Source of the DNA: Perca fluviatilis | Lineage: Eukaryota; Chordata; Actinopteri; Perciformes; Percidae | Direction of reading: 5' to 3' | NCBI RefSeq assembly: GCF_010015445.1 | Contig: NC_053133.1 | Coordinates: forward strand, 25,045,082-25,109,081 | Length of the DNA: 64,000 nt | Shown here: in pieces, positions 1 through 51,900 of the stretch | How the letters are laid out: every line of letters starts with the position of its first letter | How positions within the stretch are numbered: the first letter of the stretch is position 1 | Program-made: the position numbers and the translations under genes | The notes under the pieces: generated by a model | Told to the model about the DNA's origin: nothing | Database searches by the model: none | Seen by the model: the letters and a program-made list of their open reading frames with translations, nothing else

Positions 1-54
1 ATGAACGACAAAAACAAGTTCACATGGATGTAGTTCCTCGTGCAGTGGAGCTTC

Positions 55-737
<683 letters not shown>

Positions 738-999
738 AAAACAAAAGTAGGCCTATAATGCAAAAACAATGTTTTTTTGTATTTTAAAAGTTTGTATATA
801 CATTTTATATTCATAACAGCAATCTCCCAAATGTTGTTTTGAACATCTTAGTTCAGCTTTTAGTTTATTTTTTTTGGTTTTTCTTTACTTTTGGGGATTA
901 AAAGGATGTTTGTGTATCTGCTATACCTGAAGATGCATTACTGTAAGAATCTGGTTTCACTGGTTTACCTGGAGTGGTGTGTAACTGGTAGACAGATTG

Positions 1000-1002
<3 letters not shown>

Positions 1003-1084
<82 letters not shown>

Positions 1085-1091
1085 GTGTGTG
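1003..1091. repeat. GT microsatellite (CA in sense) beside vipr2 exon 5 donor
   Basis: About 40 GT units on the plus strand. In the sense orientation of the receptor gene this is a CA repeat starting 8 bases after the exon 5 border. Confidence 0.97.
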
Positions 1092-1101
1092 TGGGTCATA
1101 C

Positions 1102-41467
<40,366 letters not shown>

Positions 41468-41900
41468 GGTCACATCTCATCCAGCCCTGGCGAACAGCAG
41501 CTCACCTGGCCGACATCTCCAGCAGGAAACACGTGCACTGGAGTGAAAACGCCACCGAAGTGAAGTCTGGGAAGTTTTAACACGCAGTGTCGCCTGTAAA
41601 TCAGTTTTCTTCTCTTTTTTTGGGGGGGGGCACGTTGGTTTTGCAGCTTTACGCACGAATCAGACCTCTCTGTGCGTCATTAAAAAAAAAAGCCAAATGT
41701 TTGCGAACAAACATTCCAGAAAGGAACCGCTGAATTCACACCTGAAACAGTCCAAACTGACACGAGCCGCTTCCCGTTTGTAGCGAAGCGGCGGTCCGGG
41801 TCACTGCCCGTTCCCTCACAAATAAATGCGCGTCCCCGTCACACCTTGTCTCTCAGGACGGCCCGGACTGATGCGCGCTCCCGCCGACCTGAAAGAAGGT
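41468..41900 (-). promoter_or_regulatory. putative vipr2-like promoter / 5' UTR, CpG-rich
   Basis: The 430 bases upstream of the start codon contain many CpG dinucleotides (dense at about 41755-41895), unlike the A/T-rich surroundings. A perfect palindromic E-box CACGTG lies at 41530-41535. No TATA box is evident close to the ATG. The promoter role is inference from position and base composition. Confidence 0.4.
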
Positions 41901-42093
41901 CCTGAGTGGTTTTAATATAAAAATAACAACAGCGGCACCGTGTGGCTGAACTCACAAAACTTTTTTTTTTTTTTTTAAATACTTCTATTGCAATTCCTTC
42001 ACTAATTAACAATCCATTACCGTACAAAGCAGTAGCATTACCATATCCTTGGAAACATTTTTTTTTGGCTGTGTATGTACATATCTAGTGCTG

Positions 42094-42095
<2 letters not shown>

Positions 42096-42139
<44 letters not shown>
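42096..42139. repeat. TAA microsatellite
   Basis: About 14 trinucleotide units in A/T-rich intergenic DNA upstream of the vipr2-like gene. Confidence 0.95.
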
Positions 42140-42141
<2 letters not shown>

Positions 42142-42599
42142 TAACAAAACAACCCTCATAGTGAAAGAAAAATATGTTTTTTTAAAAGTAAAGAAATATA
42201 TCTATGTATAAGCATATAAACATACATCTGCACCCCTATACACTTCTAATCATATACCTCTATACAAATATACATATATACGTATACATATAATACAATA
42301 TACTGTATGCATACACTCCCAAACGTTTACCTAAGAGACATAGGAGTTGATTTGTGTATAAAAAACACAATAACAATAACAATAACTTAGTTCATTCATT
42401 CATTTATCAGTTAGTCTACCAAAATCACTAAGAAAAAGCAAGGACGTGCATGAATGCATAACAATTTTTTTTTTACATAACAATAATTGGTATACATCTA
42501 CAATTTAAATCCATTGTTATTCATAATTCGTATGCGTGTGTATATTTGCTTATTTGCTTCTCTTCGGTGCGTTTAACTATGCATGTCGAGTTCTGTTTT

Positions 42600-43115
42600 T
42601 CTTTCCCAACCCGGCCCGGTGTTCTCAGCCCCTTGGTCTTTTATCCATTCCTCGCTCCAACTATAACAACACCAAAGGTGATCGTGCCTTTGCCATTTTA
42701 GCTCTAACCCTCTGGAATCTTCTCCCTCAGTCTGTCAGCTCTGCTGGATCTCTTTTATATAGACCTAATACTGTATCTGAAGTCTCTTTTATATAGACCT
42801 TAGTGGTCCCCTAATACTGTATCTGAAGTCTCTTTTATATAGACCTTAGTGGTCCCCTAATACTGTATCTGAAGTCTCTTTTATATAGACCTTAGTGGTC
42901 CCCTAATACTGTATCTGAGATCTCTCTTTTATATAGACCTTAGTGGTCCCCTAATACTGTATCTGAAGTCTCTTTTATATAGACCTTAGTGGTCTATATA
43001 AAAGAGACTTCAGATACAGTATTAGGGGACCACTAAGGTCTATATAAAAGCATCCAAAAAGCACCATGTCATGGGACCTTTTAAAGTGCTATATAAATAA
43101 AGCGTTGTTTACTCA
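42600..43115 (+). pseudogene. LINE (L2-like) 3' fragment split by a 46-bp tandem array
   Basis: CTTGGTCTTTTATCCATTCC... GGTGATCGTGCCTTTGCC... CTCTGGAATCTTCTCCCTCA (42630-42745) encodes a decayed GDRAFA...LWNLLP segment. The LINE-like tail GTGCTATATAAATAAAGCGT (about 43087) lies after the array. Confidence 0.6.
42748..43050. repeat. 46-bp tandem repeat ending in an inverted copy
   Basis: The unit AGTCTCTTTTATATAGACCT... TAGTGGTCCCCTAATACTGT ATCTGA is repeated about five times. Then, from about 42989, the same unit follows in reverse complement (CTATATAAAAGAGACTTCAG... GGGGACCACTAAGG). The last forward and the inverted unit can form a hairpin. Confidence 0.9.
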
Positions 43116-43179
43116 CTTACTTATGAGGAGACATTATTGTCTGATTTTATTTGTCTGTTTCAAAGTGATGTCATGGTTT

Positions 43180-43295
43180 AAGTATATTTTCCTAATTATA
43201 AGGACTATTTTTAATGCAGGACTTTTACTTGTAACAGAATATTTTCACAGTGTGGTATTAGTACTTTTACTTCAGTGAAGGATCTGAATACGTCT
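43180..43295. mobile_element. inverted fragment of the ACTTAAGTAAAAGTA repeat family
   Basis: TGCAGGACTTTTACTTGTAA, GTGTGGTATTAGTACTTTTA and GAAGGATCTGAATACGTC match the family in reverse. Confidence 0.6.
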
Positions 43296-43721
43296 TCTTG
43301 TTTTTAGCTTGAGTTCTGTCTGAAGTGTTTGTCTAACTGTTTACAGACTGAAATAAACCCTGAACATGTAGGGAGTTTAACGACCTGTAGTTGTTGCAAA
43401 TGAAAGGACACGAGGAGAAGAAGAAGAAAAGAAAGATGACTCCGCAGATCGTTTAAATCAGTCAGGAATGCTTTTAAAAGTCTGATCGGACCTGAAGAGA
43501 GGACAGCAAATTAGAAACCGAAAGAAGATAGAGATTAAAATAGGTAAAAGGTTTGTATTTATACTGAAGAGTAAATCATTCCGTTGGTTTCTGTCTTTTA
43601 TTAGCAGCCGCTGCATTTCTCTAAATGCTGTTGGCATGTGTAAAACTTTCTGTTCGTCCACCTTTTCATATCCAAACTTCATATAGAACTCCTACATTTT
43701 GCATTTTGTACACATTGTGTC

Positions 43722-43850
43722 CACACCCCGGTAGCTCACTGGGTACGGTGCGTACCTGGGCTCGAATCGGGCCCTGGGCCCTTTGCTGCATGTCTTCCTC
43801 TTTCCTCTCTGTTTCTGTGTAAATAAAAGCATAACATGCCATAAAAAAAA
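43722..43850 (+). mobile_element. tRNA-derived SINE, degraded
   Basis: CCCCGGTAGCTCACTGGGTA and GCTCGAATCGGGCCCTGGGC represent decayed A and B boxes. It is followed by CCCTTTGCTGCATGTCTTCC and a CT-rich part, as in the 1622 copy. Confidence 0.7.
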
Positions 43851-44114
43851 CAAAAAAACTGACTTTGTAAGGTTTAATAATTATGAAAAGTATCTTTTGG
43901 TCATATAGCACTGGATGTGCAGATTTAAGGACAATATGAAAACAATTAGCTCTTTGCTTGTTAAAAAAGAAGCTAAATAAGTCACAGTTTCTTATCCTGA
44001 AACCTGTTTTTCATCTGTAATTGTTCATATTTTGTTTTCATAAATGACAGTTGTTCATATTCTAACTTAAAAATACAATGCAGTTTTCTATTCATTCTGT
44101 ATTATCAGATTTTT

Positions 44115-44290
44115 GTAAGATAATTCCCCTTTATTTAAGAGTGACAGTGGATGGACAGGAAAGGTGGGAGATAGATGGGGGATGACACACAGAAAAGAGC
44201 AGCAGGTTGGACTTGAACCTGCGCCGCTGTAAAGGACTCAGCCAACATGGGGCGCACGCTCTTACTGGGTGAGCCAGAGGTCGCCCCCTG
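44115..44290 (-). mobile_element. tRNA-derived SINE, reverse orientation
   Basis: The minus strand begins GGGGGCGACCTCTGGCTCAC with an A-box-like segment and a B-box-like GGTTCAAGTCC. The body runs into CCACTGTCACTCTTAAATAA. Confidence 0.65.
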
Positions 44291-44429
44291 TATTATCAGT
44301 TCATTTGATTTAAATGTGGTAAAAAATAAAGTCTATTCGTGTAGAATATCCTGTTGGAAGAATGTGTCACCATAAAATGGGTTTCACGCTTCTTGACCCT
44401 CCGTGGACAGTCGCCGTCCACGCTGCCCT

Positions 44430-44905
44430 GGTCTATATCGACAACGTTTCATTTCCAGGATTGTTCAGGTGCCGCTGGAAATTCTGCCGGATGTCCCTCA
44501 TTTCGATCGTCACCTTCCTCTTCCTTTGTGTTGGCGTTCTAACCTCCGGTGGATTTGGGAGGACTATGGTTAACTGCTCCTCAGATCTCTGCAGGGTAAA
44601 TCCAGACAGCTAGCTAGACTATCTGTCCAATCGGAGTTTTCTGTTGCACGACTAAAACTACTTTTGAACGTACACACGTTCAACCAAAACAAGTTCCTTC
44701 CAGAGGCTATTTTGCAGAGGCACCGTGGCTCCGTCCGGGGCTTAGCACCGCCCATGACGATTGTGATTAGTTTAAAGAAATGCCAATAAACCAGAGCACT
44801 TCTTTCTCCCATCCCGGAATGCTGTTTGGACTAGCCAGACCCTCCTCCACAGCGCTGTGGAGGAAGGTCTAGCAATGGAAGCCAATGGACGTTTTTCTCA
44901 TTTTT
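44430..44905. mobile_element. TAGTCT MITE family copy, ends decayed
   Basis: From CTGGTCTATATCGACAACG through CTGCAGGGTAAATCCAGACA, AGCTAGCTAGACTATCTGTC and GATTGTGATTAGTTTAAAGA to AGGAAGGTCTAGCAATGGAA. It matches 62450-62990 in the opposite orientation. I see no clean target duplication here. Confidence 0.75.
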
Positions 44906-45430
44906 TTCATGGCGGCCAGCACGAAATGGTCTATACGGAGATTAACGGGGAAAGCAAACGTCACACCCCGGGGGAGGACGCCTCACACGCCGGGAGACGG
45001 CCGCGAGGGATGCGCGACAATAACGGGACGGTTAACGAGGAAACAACACGCCACGCGCGGGACGCAATCCACCACCCCAACCAACCTCCTTTCGCGGATT
45101 TTCGGCATTTCATACTACTCGCTACCGTAGTCGTGCTGTGACCACGACATATGCTTCCCATTTAAAGACATTAGTTTACATTTTCGTGCTGACCACCACG
45201 AAAAAAATGTCCCGTGAACACGAATCAATAGATTAAATAACGTGACCATTTCACGAACTGCCGTGAGACTGGGCTGGTAGTCTACGGGATACGCAGGTAT
45301 ACATTAGACTACACCACTGGCCCTGACCCTGCTCACCGCAAGCAGCATAAAACACATTTACTGTAAGTCTGAAGCATGAAGACAAAGCAGTCACATACTA
45401 ATAATAATAATAATAATAACAAAAACTAGT
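44906..45430. other. GC-rich repeat-like intergenic segment with inverted words
   Basis: CpG-rich sequence (44950-45080) is followed by CGTGCTGACCACCACGAAAA and CCCGTGAACACGAATCAATA, which look like the edge of a transposon. An open frame at 44857-45141 shows no domain and lies in this repeat. Confidence 0.4.
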
Positions 45431-45588
45431 CTGAGTTTTAGCCAATCAAAGCACTTTATTGCACTGTATAGTGTGACGGTGAGCCCATAGCAGGCTCTTA
45501 TAAAAGTGTCATTTAATCTTTTTATCATGTGTACAAAACAAGTCACACACACTTGTACCGTACAAAATCAACACTATTTACATACAAT

Positions 45589-45620
<32 letters not shown>

Positions 45621-46080
45621 ACAAGCGCACAAACACCCACGCAGGGACTGAAACATGACCGCTACGCTGCTACCAACAGACCCAAACTGCTATGATAGCC
45701 AAACAAGCGCTAAGCAACTTCTGATATGCATAAAGTTTATTTTCTTCTCATAAAAAGACAATTTAAACAAATGAATGTTTATGAATTATTCTTAATAAAA
45801 GTTTCCATATAATCTGGAGACTCACGCACAGCCTGACAATTCCCAGAATTCACAGCAAGGTGTGGATTACTAACACCTAGTTTGGGGATAAACTGTTGCC
45901 TTAAAGCCTCTTTAAATAATAAACAATATTCCCTTATTTTATATTCACACAGTGCACGTTGCTTGACGAGATTCTTTCAGATGCTTTACGGGCTGAATTT
46001 CACGGGTTCACTGCAAGTCATTCAGTACGATGACTGAAAGATCGGTTGAGTGGCGCGGTGAAAAAGGATTGTTGGGCTCC

Positions 46081-47093
46081 TTAAAGGCAGAGTGAGTAGG
46101 GTTGGTGGGCCTGGGTATCGCCAATGATTTCCCGAATCGGTTCCGATTTACACGGTCACCATTCGATTCAATATCAATCAGGTTAGGCGAATTTCAGCGA
46201 CAATAGAAATTTAGCTCGGGTATAAAAGAGATTCTCAGAGAACTTCTGCTTCAAATCTTAAAATCTTTTTTTATAATGCACCGGTTTAATGTTTATATTA
46301 ACAAATATGTTGTCTTCCCGTTGACCGTTCAACTTTTAGTTTTTCTGGGTCAAAATTAAAACTTTTTCTTTCAACGTTTTGGTCGTCTTTTTCAAAACTT
46401 TGTTCTTGTCACTTTTTCCGATGTTTTGGTCAGTTCTTTTCTGTGCCTTTTGACATTTTTGTGGGTTCCACCCCCTCCCCACGTTTTTTGAAGCTTTTGC
46501 GAAAATGTTTGTCACTTTTTTCAATGTTTTTTCATAATTTGTTTTTTTTTTTAATGCTATAAAATTGAATAAAACATCAAAATTTAAAGAAAGCAGTGGG
46601 CTCATCATTTATTTTACTTGTGGAGAGCATTGTGTGGAACAATCCGCGTTATTCTTCTGAAAATGTGGTTTCTAAAAATGGGTCAAATTTGACAACACGA
46701 GGGTTAAGAACTGTACACCACATTCACTGAGTGAAAAGGCATATATCAAAAAGATCGATATCAGATCACTCAAACAAAGATCGATTTGAATTGATAAAAG
46801 AGAATCGAGCGGTTTGTAAACACATTTAAAGTTGGCCCCTCCTCCCCGAGGCTAACGGTGCCAGCGGGTAAAAGCCAACCCCAGATTTGTTTTTGCCGCT
46901 GCTGTGTCCGCCATTTTTGTAGCGTCCCTCTTGGATGTGTGTTTACGATCTGACACCTGGAAGCTACGTTTTTAAAGAGGCAGACGCCCAGAAAACGTCC
47001 CAGATATACAGGCTGAGGGTGTCTGCAGATACACACACTTAACAGGGGTTATTTACATTGCTTTTTAGGAAAATCCTACTCATTGTGCCTTTA
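46081..47093. mobile_element. MITE with TTAAAGGCAGAGTGAGTAGG ends, containing a piggyBac-type MITE (46302-46703)
   Basis: The left CTTAAAGGCAGAGTGAGTAG is the approximate inverse of the right CCTACTCATTGTGCCTTTAAAG. The nested piece ends in TTTGACAACACGAGGG before TTAA (46704-46707) and starts after TTAA (46298-46301) with decayed ATGTTGTCTTCCCG. Confidence 0.6.
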
Positions 47094-47097
47094 AAGC

Positions 47098-47593
47098 CAG
47101 TCCCTCCAGAAAAACACGATTCAAAGCATAATTCAACGCATAATCAGCCAAAGTCCGCATATTTATGCGGGGGCCGCAGTTTTTCAAATAAGCCGCACTT
47201 TCGCCGCACAAATTGCCGATTTCCGCACAAAATATGCGGGGCTTGCATGATTTCATAATCCCCGCATTTTCGTTGCAAAAAAGTCACATATATCTTAGCA
47301 GAAAGTTGAAAAATGTTGCGTTTACTTCACACAAGAGCAGCCATTTTCCCCTGTTGCCATGGGAACGTTATGAAGTGACGTAATTACGCGACATGAACAT
47401 CATCGAAAAGCAGGGTGTTGGGGGGGGGAATCACTTTTTTTTTTCTTCTCTTTTTCATCAAACTGCAGTTTTTGCAAGTTCACCCAATTTCATCGCATAA
47501 AATTGCATAAATATCACATAGCATATTCCATCGCATTTTTTAAGAAAACGTGCCGCATAATTAAACAAAACTCTTCTTTTTCTGGAAGGACTG
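47098..47593. mobile_element. MITE with CAGTCCCTCCAGAAAAA ends
   Basis: The left CAGTCCCTCCAGAAAAACAC is the inverse of the right TTTTTCTGGAAGGACTG. The interior is rich in GCATA/GCCGCA words. CAGT...ACTG ends suggest hAT, but I find no target duplication. Confidence 0.65.
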
Positions 47594-47961
47594 TGAAGTT
47601 TTGCTGCATTTGCTTTAAATCAACTTCTTTACTGATAAATATTGCACTTCCATGTGTGTGTCTGTGGTCAGAACCTTCACGTGAGAAAAAGGCTGTTTTT
47701 GTCTCCCAAGCTTCAATCAACGTCTTTCTTCGGAGCCACTTAGACTTTGGACACTGAAAACACATATAGTTTGACGCTCTTTTTTGGGGGGATGTTTTTA
47801 GTTAATACAGTTTCAACTTTTTTAGTGTTTCAAGTCTCCATAAAAAACCTTGTTCTTATTTGTGGATAAGGATAAAAAAACAAATCGGTTGCGTGAATCA
47901 CATTAAAACTATGTCAGATGTTTCGGTCACATACATTAACAAATGAGGAACGAACACGCGT

Positions 47962-47966
<5 letters not shown>

Positions 47967-48031
<65 letters not shown>
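47967..48031. repeat. AC microsatellite
   Basis: About 32 AC units, downstream of the dip2 stop. Confidence 0.95.
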
Positions 48032-48033
<2 letters not shown>

Positions 48034-48244
48034 AGGGTGCAGGTGGAGAGAGCTGCATATAGGGGCTACTATACCTCATTGTGTTTTAGGTACCTCTCCA
48101 TATAATTATTATGTCTATGTACAATATTTATATTTTTACAATTTTCTGGCTGCCCCTGTTTCTAATTAAAATAATACCACAAATCTGGGATTTACTGTGT
48201 TTTGAATCGACCAGTAAAACATGATGACAGACACAGTCTCTAGT

Positions 48245-48245
48245 T

Positions 48246-48285
<40 letters not shown>

Positions 48286-48425
48286 CTTCTTAAACCTCTG
48301 AAAAACGCTCGGAGCTGCCGCCCCGTACACAGTGTTCCCCTAAGGCTTTCTACAGTGACGAGCTCCCGGTAAAGGTCACGAGATTGAACGGGGGTGTAAA
48401 AAAAGAAGAAGCACATACTCCCACT

Positions 48426-48465
<40 letters not shown>
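48245..48465. repeat. TC repeat (48245-48285) and AATC repeat (48429-48465)
   Basis: Simple repeats within the probable dip2 3' untranslated region. Confidence 0.93.
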
Positions 48466-48466
<1 letters not shown>

Positions 48467-48683
48467 GCCAATCAACCGGCACAACACGACTTTAAAGAAA
48501 ACGGACGACTTGACACCACACCATATGCAGGTTCAAAAATACAGTACATCTTGATTCTGAGAAATAAATGAACAACGGCAATATGCACGGCATACAAACG
48601 CATGCTCGCTCACTCCTGAACACGCACACACACGCACGCACGCACACATCACACACACACACGCGCACACACACACACTCAGG

Positions 48684-48936
48684 CTACATGTTGTAGGCCA
48701 CGTAGATGGGATCCAGCTGGTCTTGTAAGAAGCCGTCGCGGAGGTGCATGCGCTGTTTCTCGCCGCGCGAGTTGATGGGGATGACGCCGATGTCCGTCAC
48801 CACGACCACGCCCACGATCAGGTAGTGCTCCTCCAGCACCGCCTTGGTCACCATGGGAACCAGGTCCAGGGCCTCCTGCTCGGAGCCCTCCAGCTCCACC
48901 ACCACCACCAGCAGGTTGGTCCAGGGGAAGACCGCA
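48684..48936 (-). CDS. dip2c: dip2 terminal coding exon with stop codon
   Basis: 253 bases after a CCCTCAG acceptor. The first base completes cysteine. It then encodes AVFPWTNLLVVVVELEGSEQ, EALDLVPMVTKAVLEEHYLI, VGVVVVTDIGVIPINSRGEK, QRMHLRDGFLQDQLDPIYVA, YNM and TAG. This is the most conserved DIP2 tail. A longer in-frame reading upstream (to about 48953) runs through the acceptor and is not coding. Confidence 0.96.
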
Positions 48937-51900
48937 CTGAGGGGGGGGGACACACATTTGATTTCTTAGGTTTCTACTGTTAATAAAGACCCCTAAAGTA
49001 CCGTATAGGTTCATGCTTGTATTTTGGGTTTCTACTAGAGCATGTTCAAAAAACACACTGATCCTGCCCATGGCTGATGCACCTGTATTCACCCTCTCTG
49101 CCCTTTTATGCCCCCCCCTTCTGAAAAATCCCAGTCTGCTGTGATTGGTCAGCATTTCCGGATCTCCAGAGTCTCTGGATCCGTGCTCTGCCATCGCTGC
49201 CTCTGTACAGTCGCTGTGAAAATCACCAATAAGGGCTTCTAGGCCAAAAACTACACAACCGGACATGTTCCAGCGGGACTGTGACCCGAAATTGGGGAGA
49301 AATTAACATCGGCTGCCCAGATAACAGCTTTCCCTGGCGTTAGCATGTAGCTCCATGTACTGAGCAGTGGCTTGGAAGGGAGTATAGCAGCACTTTCTAC
49401 CGCCAATAAAGGCTTCTACACCAAGTATTACACAAGCGGACATCTGCAGCAAAAATGTGACCTGACATTTGGGAGAAATTGTCAACATTTGCAGCCAAGA
49501 TGTTAGCATGTGGCTACATGTGGCAGAGTACGTAATGTAAACATTGCAGTAGCCTGGAGCAGATGACCATATATGGAAACCGGTTCTGTATGACGTGATA
49601 CGGAGCTGAGAGTAGAAAAAAAACAGTTGGAACCGGAGCGTTGAGAACAGTGGTAAATCTGAGGTTTTGGCTCACAGGGATTTCTTTTAACCCCTGTGTT
49701 GTCTTCCCATCAACCTTGACGTTTTTGTCAAAACGAGTCAATTTGACCCCAAGTCAACACAAGGGTTAAATAGGGTTACCTCATTATTTGAAGCTTTGGC
49801 CACATTTAACGTGAACATCCGACATTGTAACATTATAGATATGGCAGAAAATACAGAAAAGCCTAAAAGGTCTAATTTAAGAAACACATCTGACCCTCGT
49901 CATGATGAACATTTGACTATTTAGACAAACATCTGTCTCTTAAGCTGCTAGACGTTCCACTTCTTCCCCAGCTGGTCTCGAACTGCGTCTGTTTGATGCA
50001 GGCAGCGTGCCCATCCGACCTACCACTCCATGATGCTCTTGTGCGCGCGGATGACGGAGGTCTCGATGTCGATGGGATGGTACCTCATTCCCCTCAGCTC
50101 CATGGCCTCCTCCAGAGCTCCCACCACGAACAGAGCATCGTGTCTCTCTGTTTTGGAGAATCGATATTTCGGGTCATTCACAGGTTAAATAACTGATTGA
50201 AGTGAGCTCGTTCCAATCTGTCGTCCCCAGCACACTTACGACACGAGGGAAAAACATCTGCTCGCTGGTAAAAAAAACCCAAAAAAACCCAAGGCTGAAG
50301 TGTACAAGCCTGAGTTTAGTGTGTAGGAGACCGCAGATCTGGGACGAGCTTGATGAAAGCTTGAAATTGTTGCATTCTGGCTCCATCTTCATGTCTGAAG
50401 GAAAACTTGCTTATAACATATGATTGCTTAATATTCTTAGAGTGTTAGAATTGCACTGGGATCGTCTGTATATCGTGGTATTCGTCTGTGTTGTGAATTG
50501 ATTATTTTAGTGTCTGTATATTCTCTGTTGTATGTTTAATGTTAATGGGCCCCCTCCGAAAAGCTTTTAGTAGCTTATTATGTTTGCTTATTGTTTGTTT
50601 ATTAAAAGGATCCACATTAGCTGATGCCGTAGCAGTCAGCTACTCTTCCTGGGGGCCACTCAATACATACCCATTACATCACATCATCATTACAAGGATA
50701 TATGTAAATCAATGTGCAATACACATACTGTACACACATGTACATTTCCCTTAAAAGGAGAGATCAAACTAACAGTCAAACTCAGGAACTATTACATTAT
50801 AAATAACCCTAAATCTAACACCTTTCGCATTGAACAAACATTTTCATTTAAGTTTAAAAGGTCCAATGTGTGGGAATTTCTCCCATCTAGCGTTGAGATC
50901 ATATATCGCAATCAACTCTCTTACACCATGCAGTTCAAAGTACGTATTACAGCTACGGTAGACTGATCGGTCTCTTGCTCTTTTCAATATCCTTTTGCTT
51001 TTTCTGGGTGAAGAAGAAGAAGACTCCCGTTCCTGAAATTTGGATTTTGAATATGTGTGGTCCTCAATGTTTCCTTCTTCAAACTTACCATTAGCAGCAT
51101 TAGCAGCACCTATGAGTTTATCGCAGCGAAAACGTGAAAGGTGGAGCAGTATGTCCTATATGTCCCCCACCGGCTAACGTCTACCCCAGTTCATGCAAGT
51201 GAAAATGTAAAATTTCAAGCCAAAAGGAATACTTGGAATTGATGGTGGTGGTAAATATTCATGAAAAAGGACAAGTTTGTGAACGGGCAACACAGATTTT
51301 GGTAATGAACAACTACATATGTTACACACTGGACCTTTAAGAATCATACAAGACTAATACAGTTACTTTCCAGTATTCAATCTTTAATCTGCATGATAGA
51401 TGCCTCTGCATGTGCTTTTTGAAAGATTATTTATATTTAATTAACCAAATATTCAGTTTTTTTGGGGGGTGGGGTCCCCATTTCATGCGTCCTACATATG
51501 ATCATTGTGCCTTCTGAAATTGTGTTTTATTGACACGACGATGAGGTGTGAATAAAACATTTTTAAAACGAGACAAAGAGACAGAGACATGTTGGTGCAG
51601 CGGGCGGAGAGTCAGAGAGGAAACTAACCTCCGTTGGCGTCGGTGAGCTCGGTGCGGCGGAGGAAGCCCAGGTAGCCCGTCCTGGCCCAGACCGTCTGAG
51701 TGTCTCCGAAACTGAGTCTGGAGTTGAAGTGATCCGACTGCAGGACCTCCTCGCCGTAACCGCTGTAGTAGCCGCTGCCGTTATGAGCGCTGTGCACCCA
51801 GATCTGCAGAAACCCACAGAGCAGAGCACAGACAGGTGGTTAGACTTCACTCTACTGCACATTAATGAGGCTGCCTGCTACTACTTCATTCAAATCTATT

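Larger units (their letters stand above)
45440..48683 (-). other. probable dip2 3' untranslated region and downstream intergenic DNA
   Basis: The untranslated sequence starts 5 bases after the stop with a GU-rich run in the sense orientation (about 48600-48680). It then holds a TC-type repeat (48245-48285), an AATC tetranucleotide run (48429-48465) and an AC run (47967-48031). A minus-strand AATAAA lies at 45455-45460, and A/T-rich, non-repetitive DNA from 45430 to 46080 would fit a 3' UTR end. Two or three MITEs lie between, so a shorter transcript end is equally possible. The extent is inference only. Confidence 0.3.

Noticed and set aside
42748..43050. CRISPR-like regular repeats
   Set aside because: Units are directly tandem without spacers and the genome is vertebrate.
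44857..45141. 94-codon plus-strand ORF (MEEGLAMEANGRFSHFF...)
   Set aside because: It lies in MITE-family and GC-rich repeat sequence, crosses a family boundary and shows no domain.
48679..49266. 195-codon minus-strand ORF overlapping the last dip2 exon
   Set aside because: It reads the exon in a wrong frame (GGGGGAGGLRAGGPGPGSH); the frame ending DPIYVAYNM is the conserved one.
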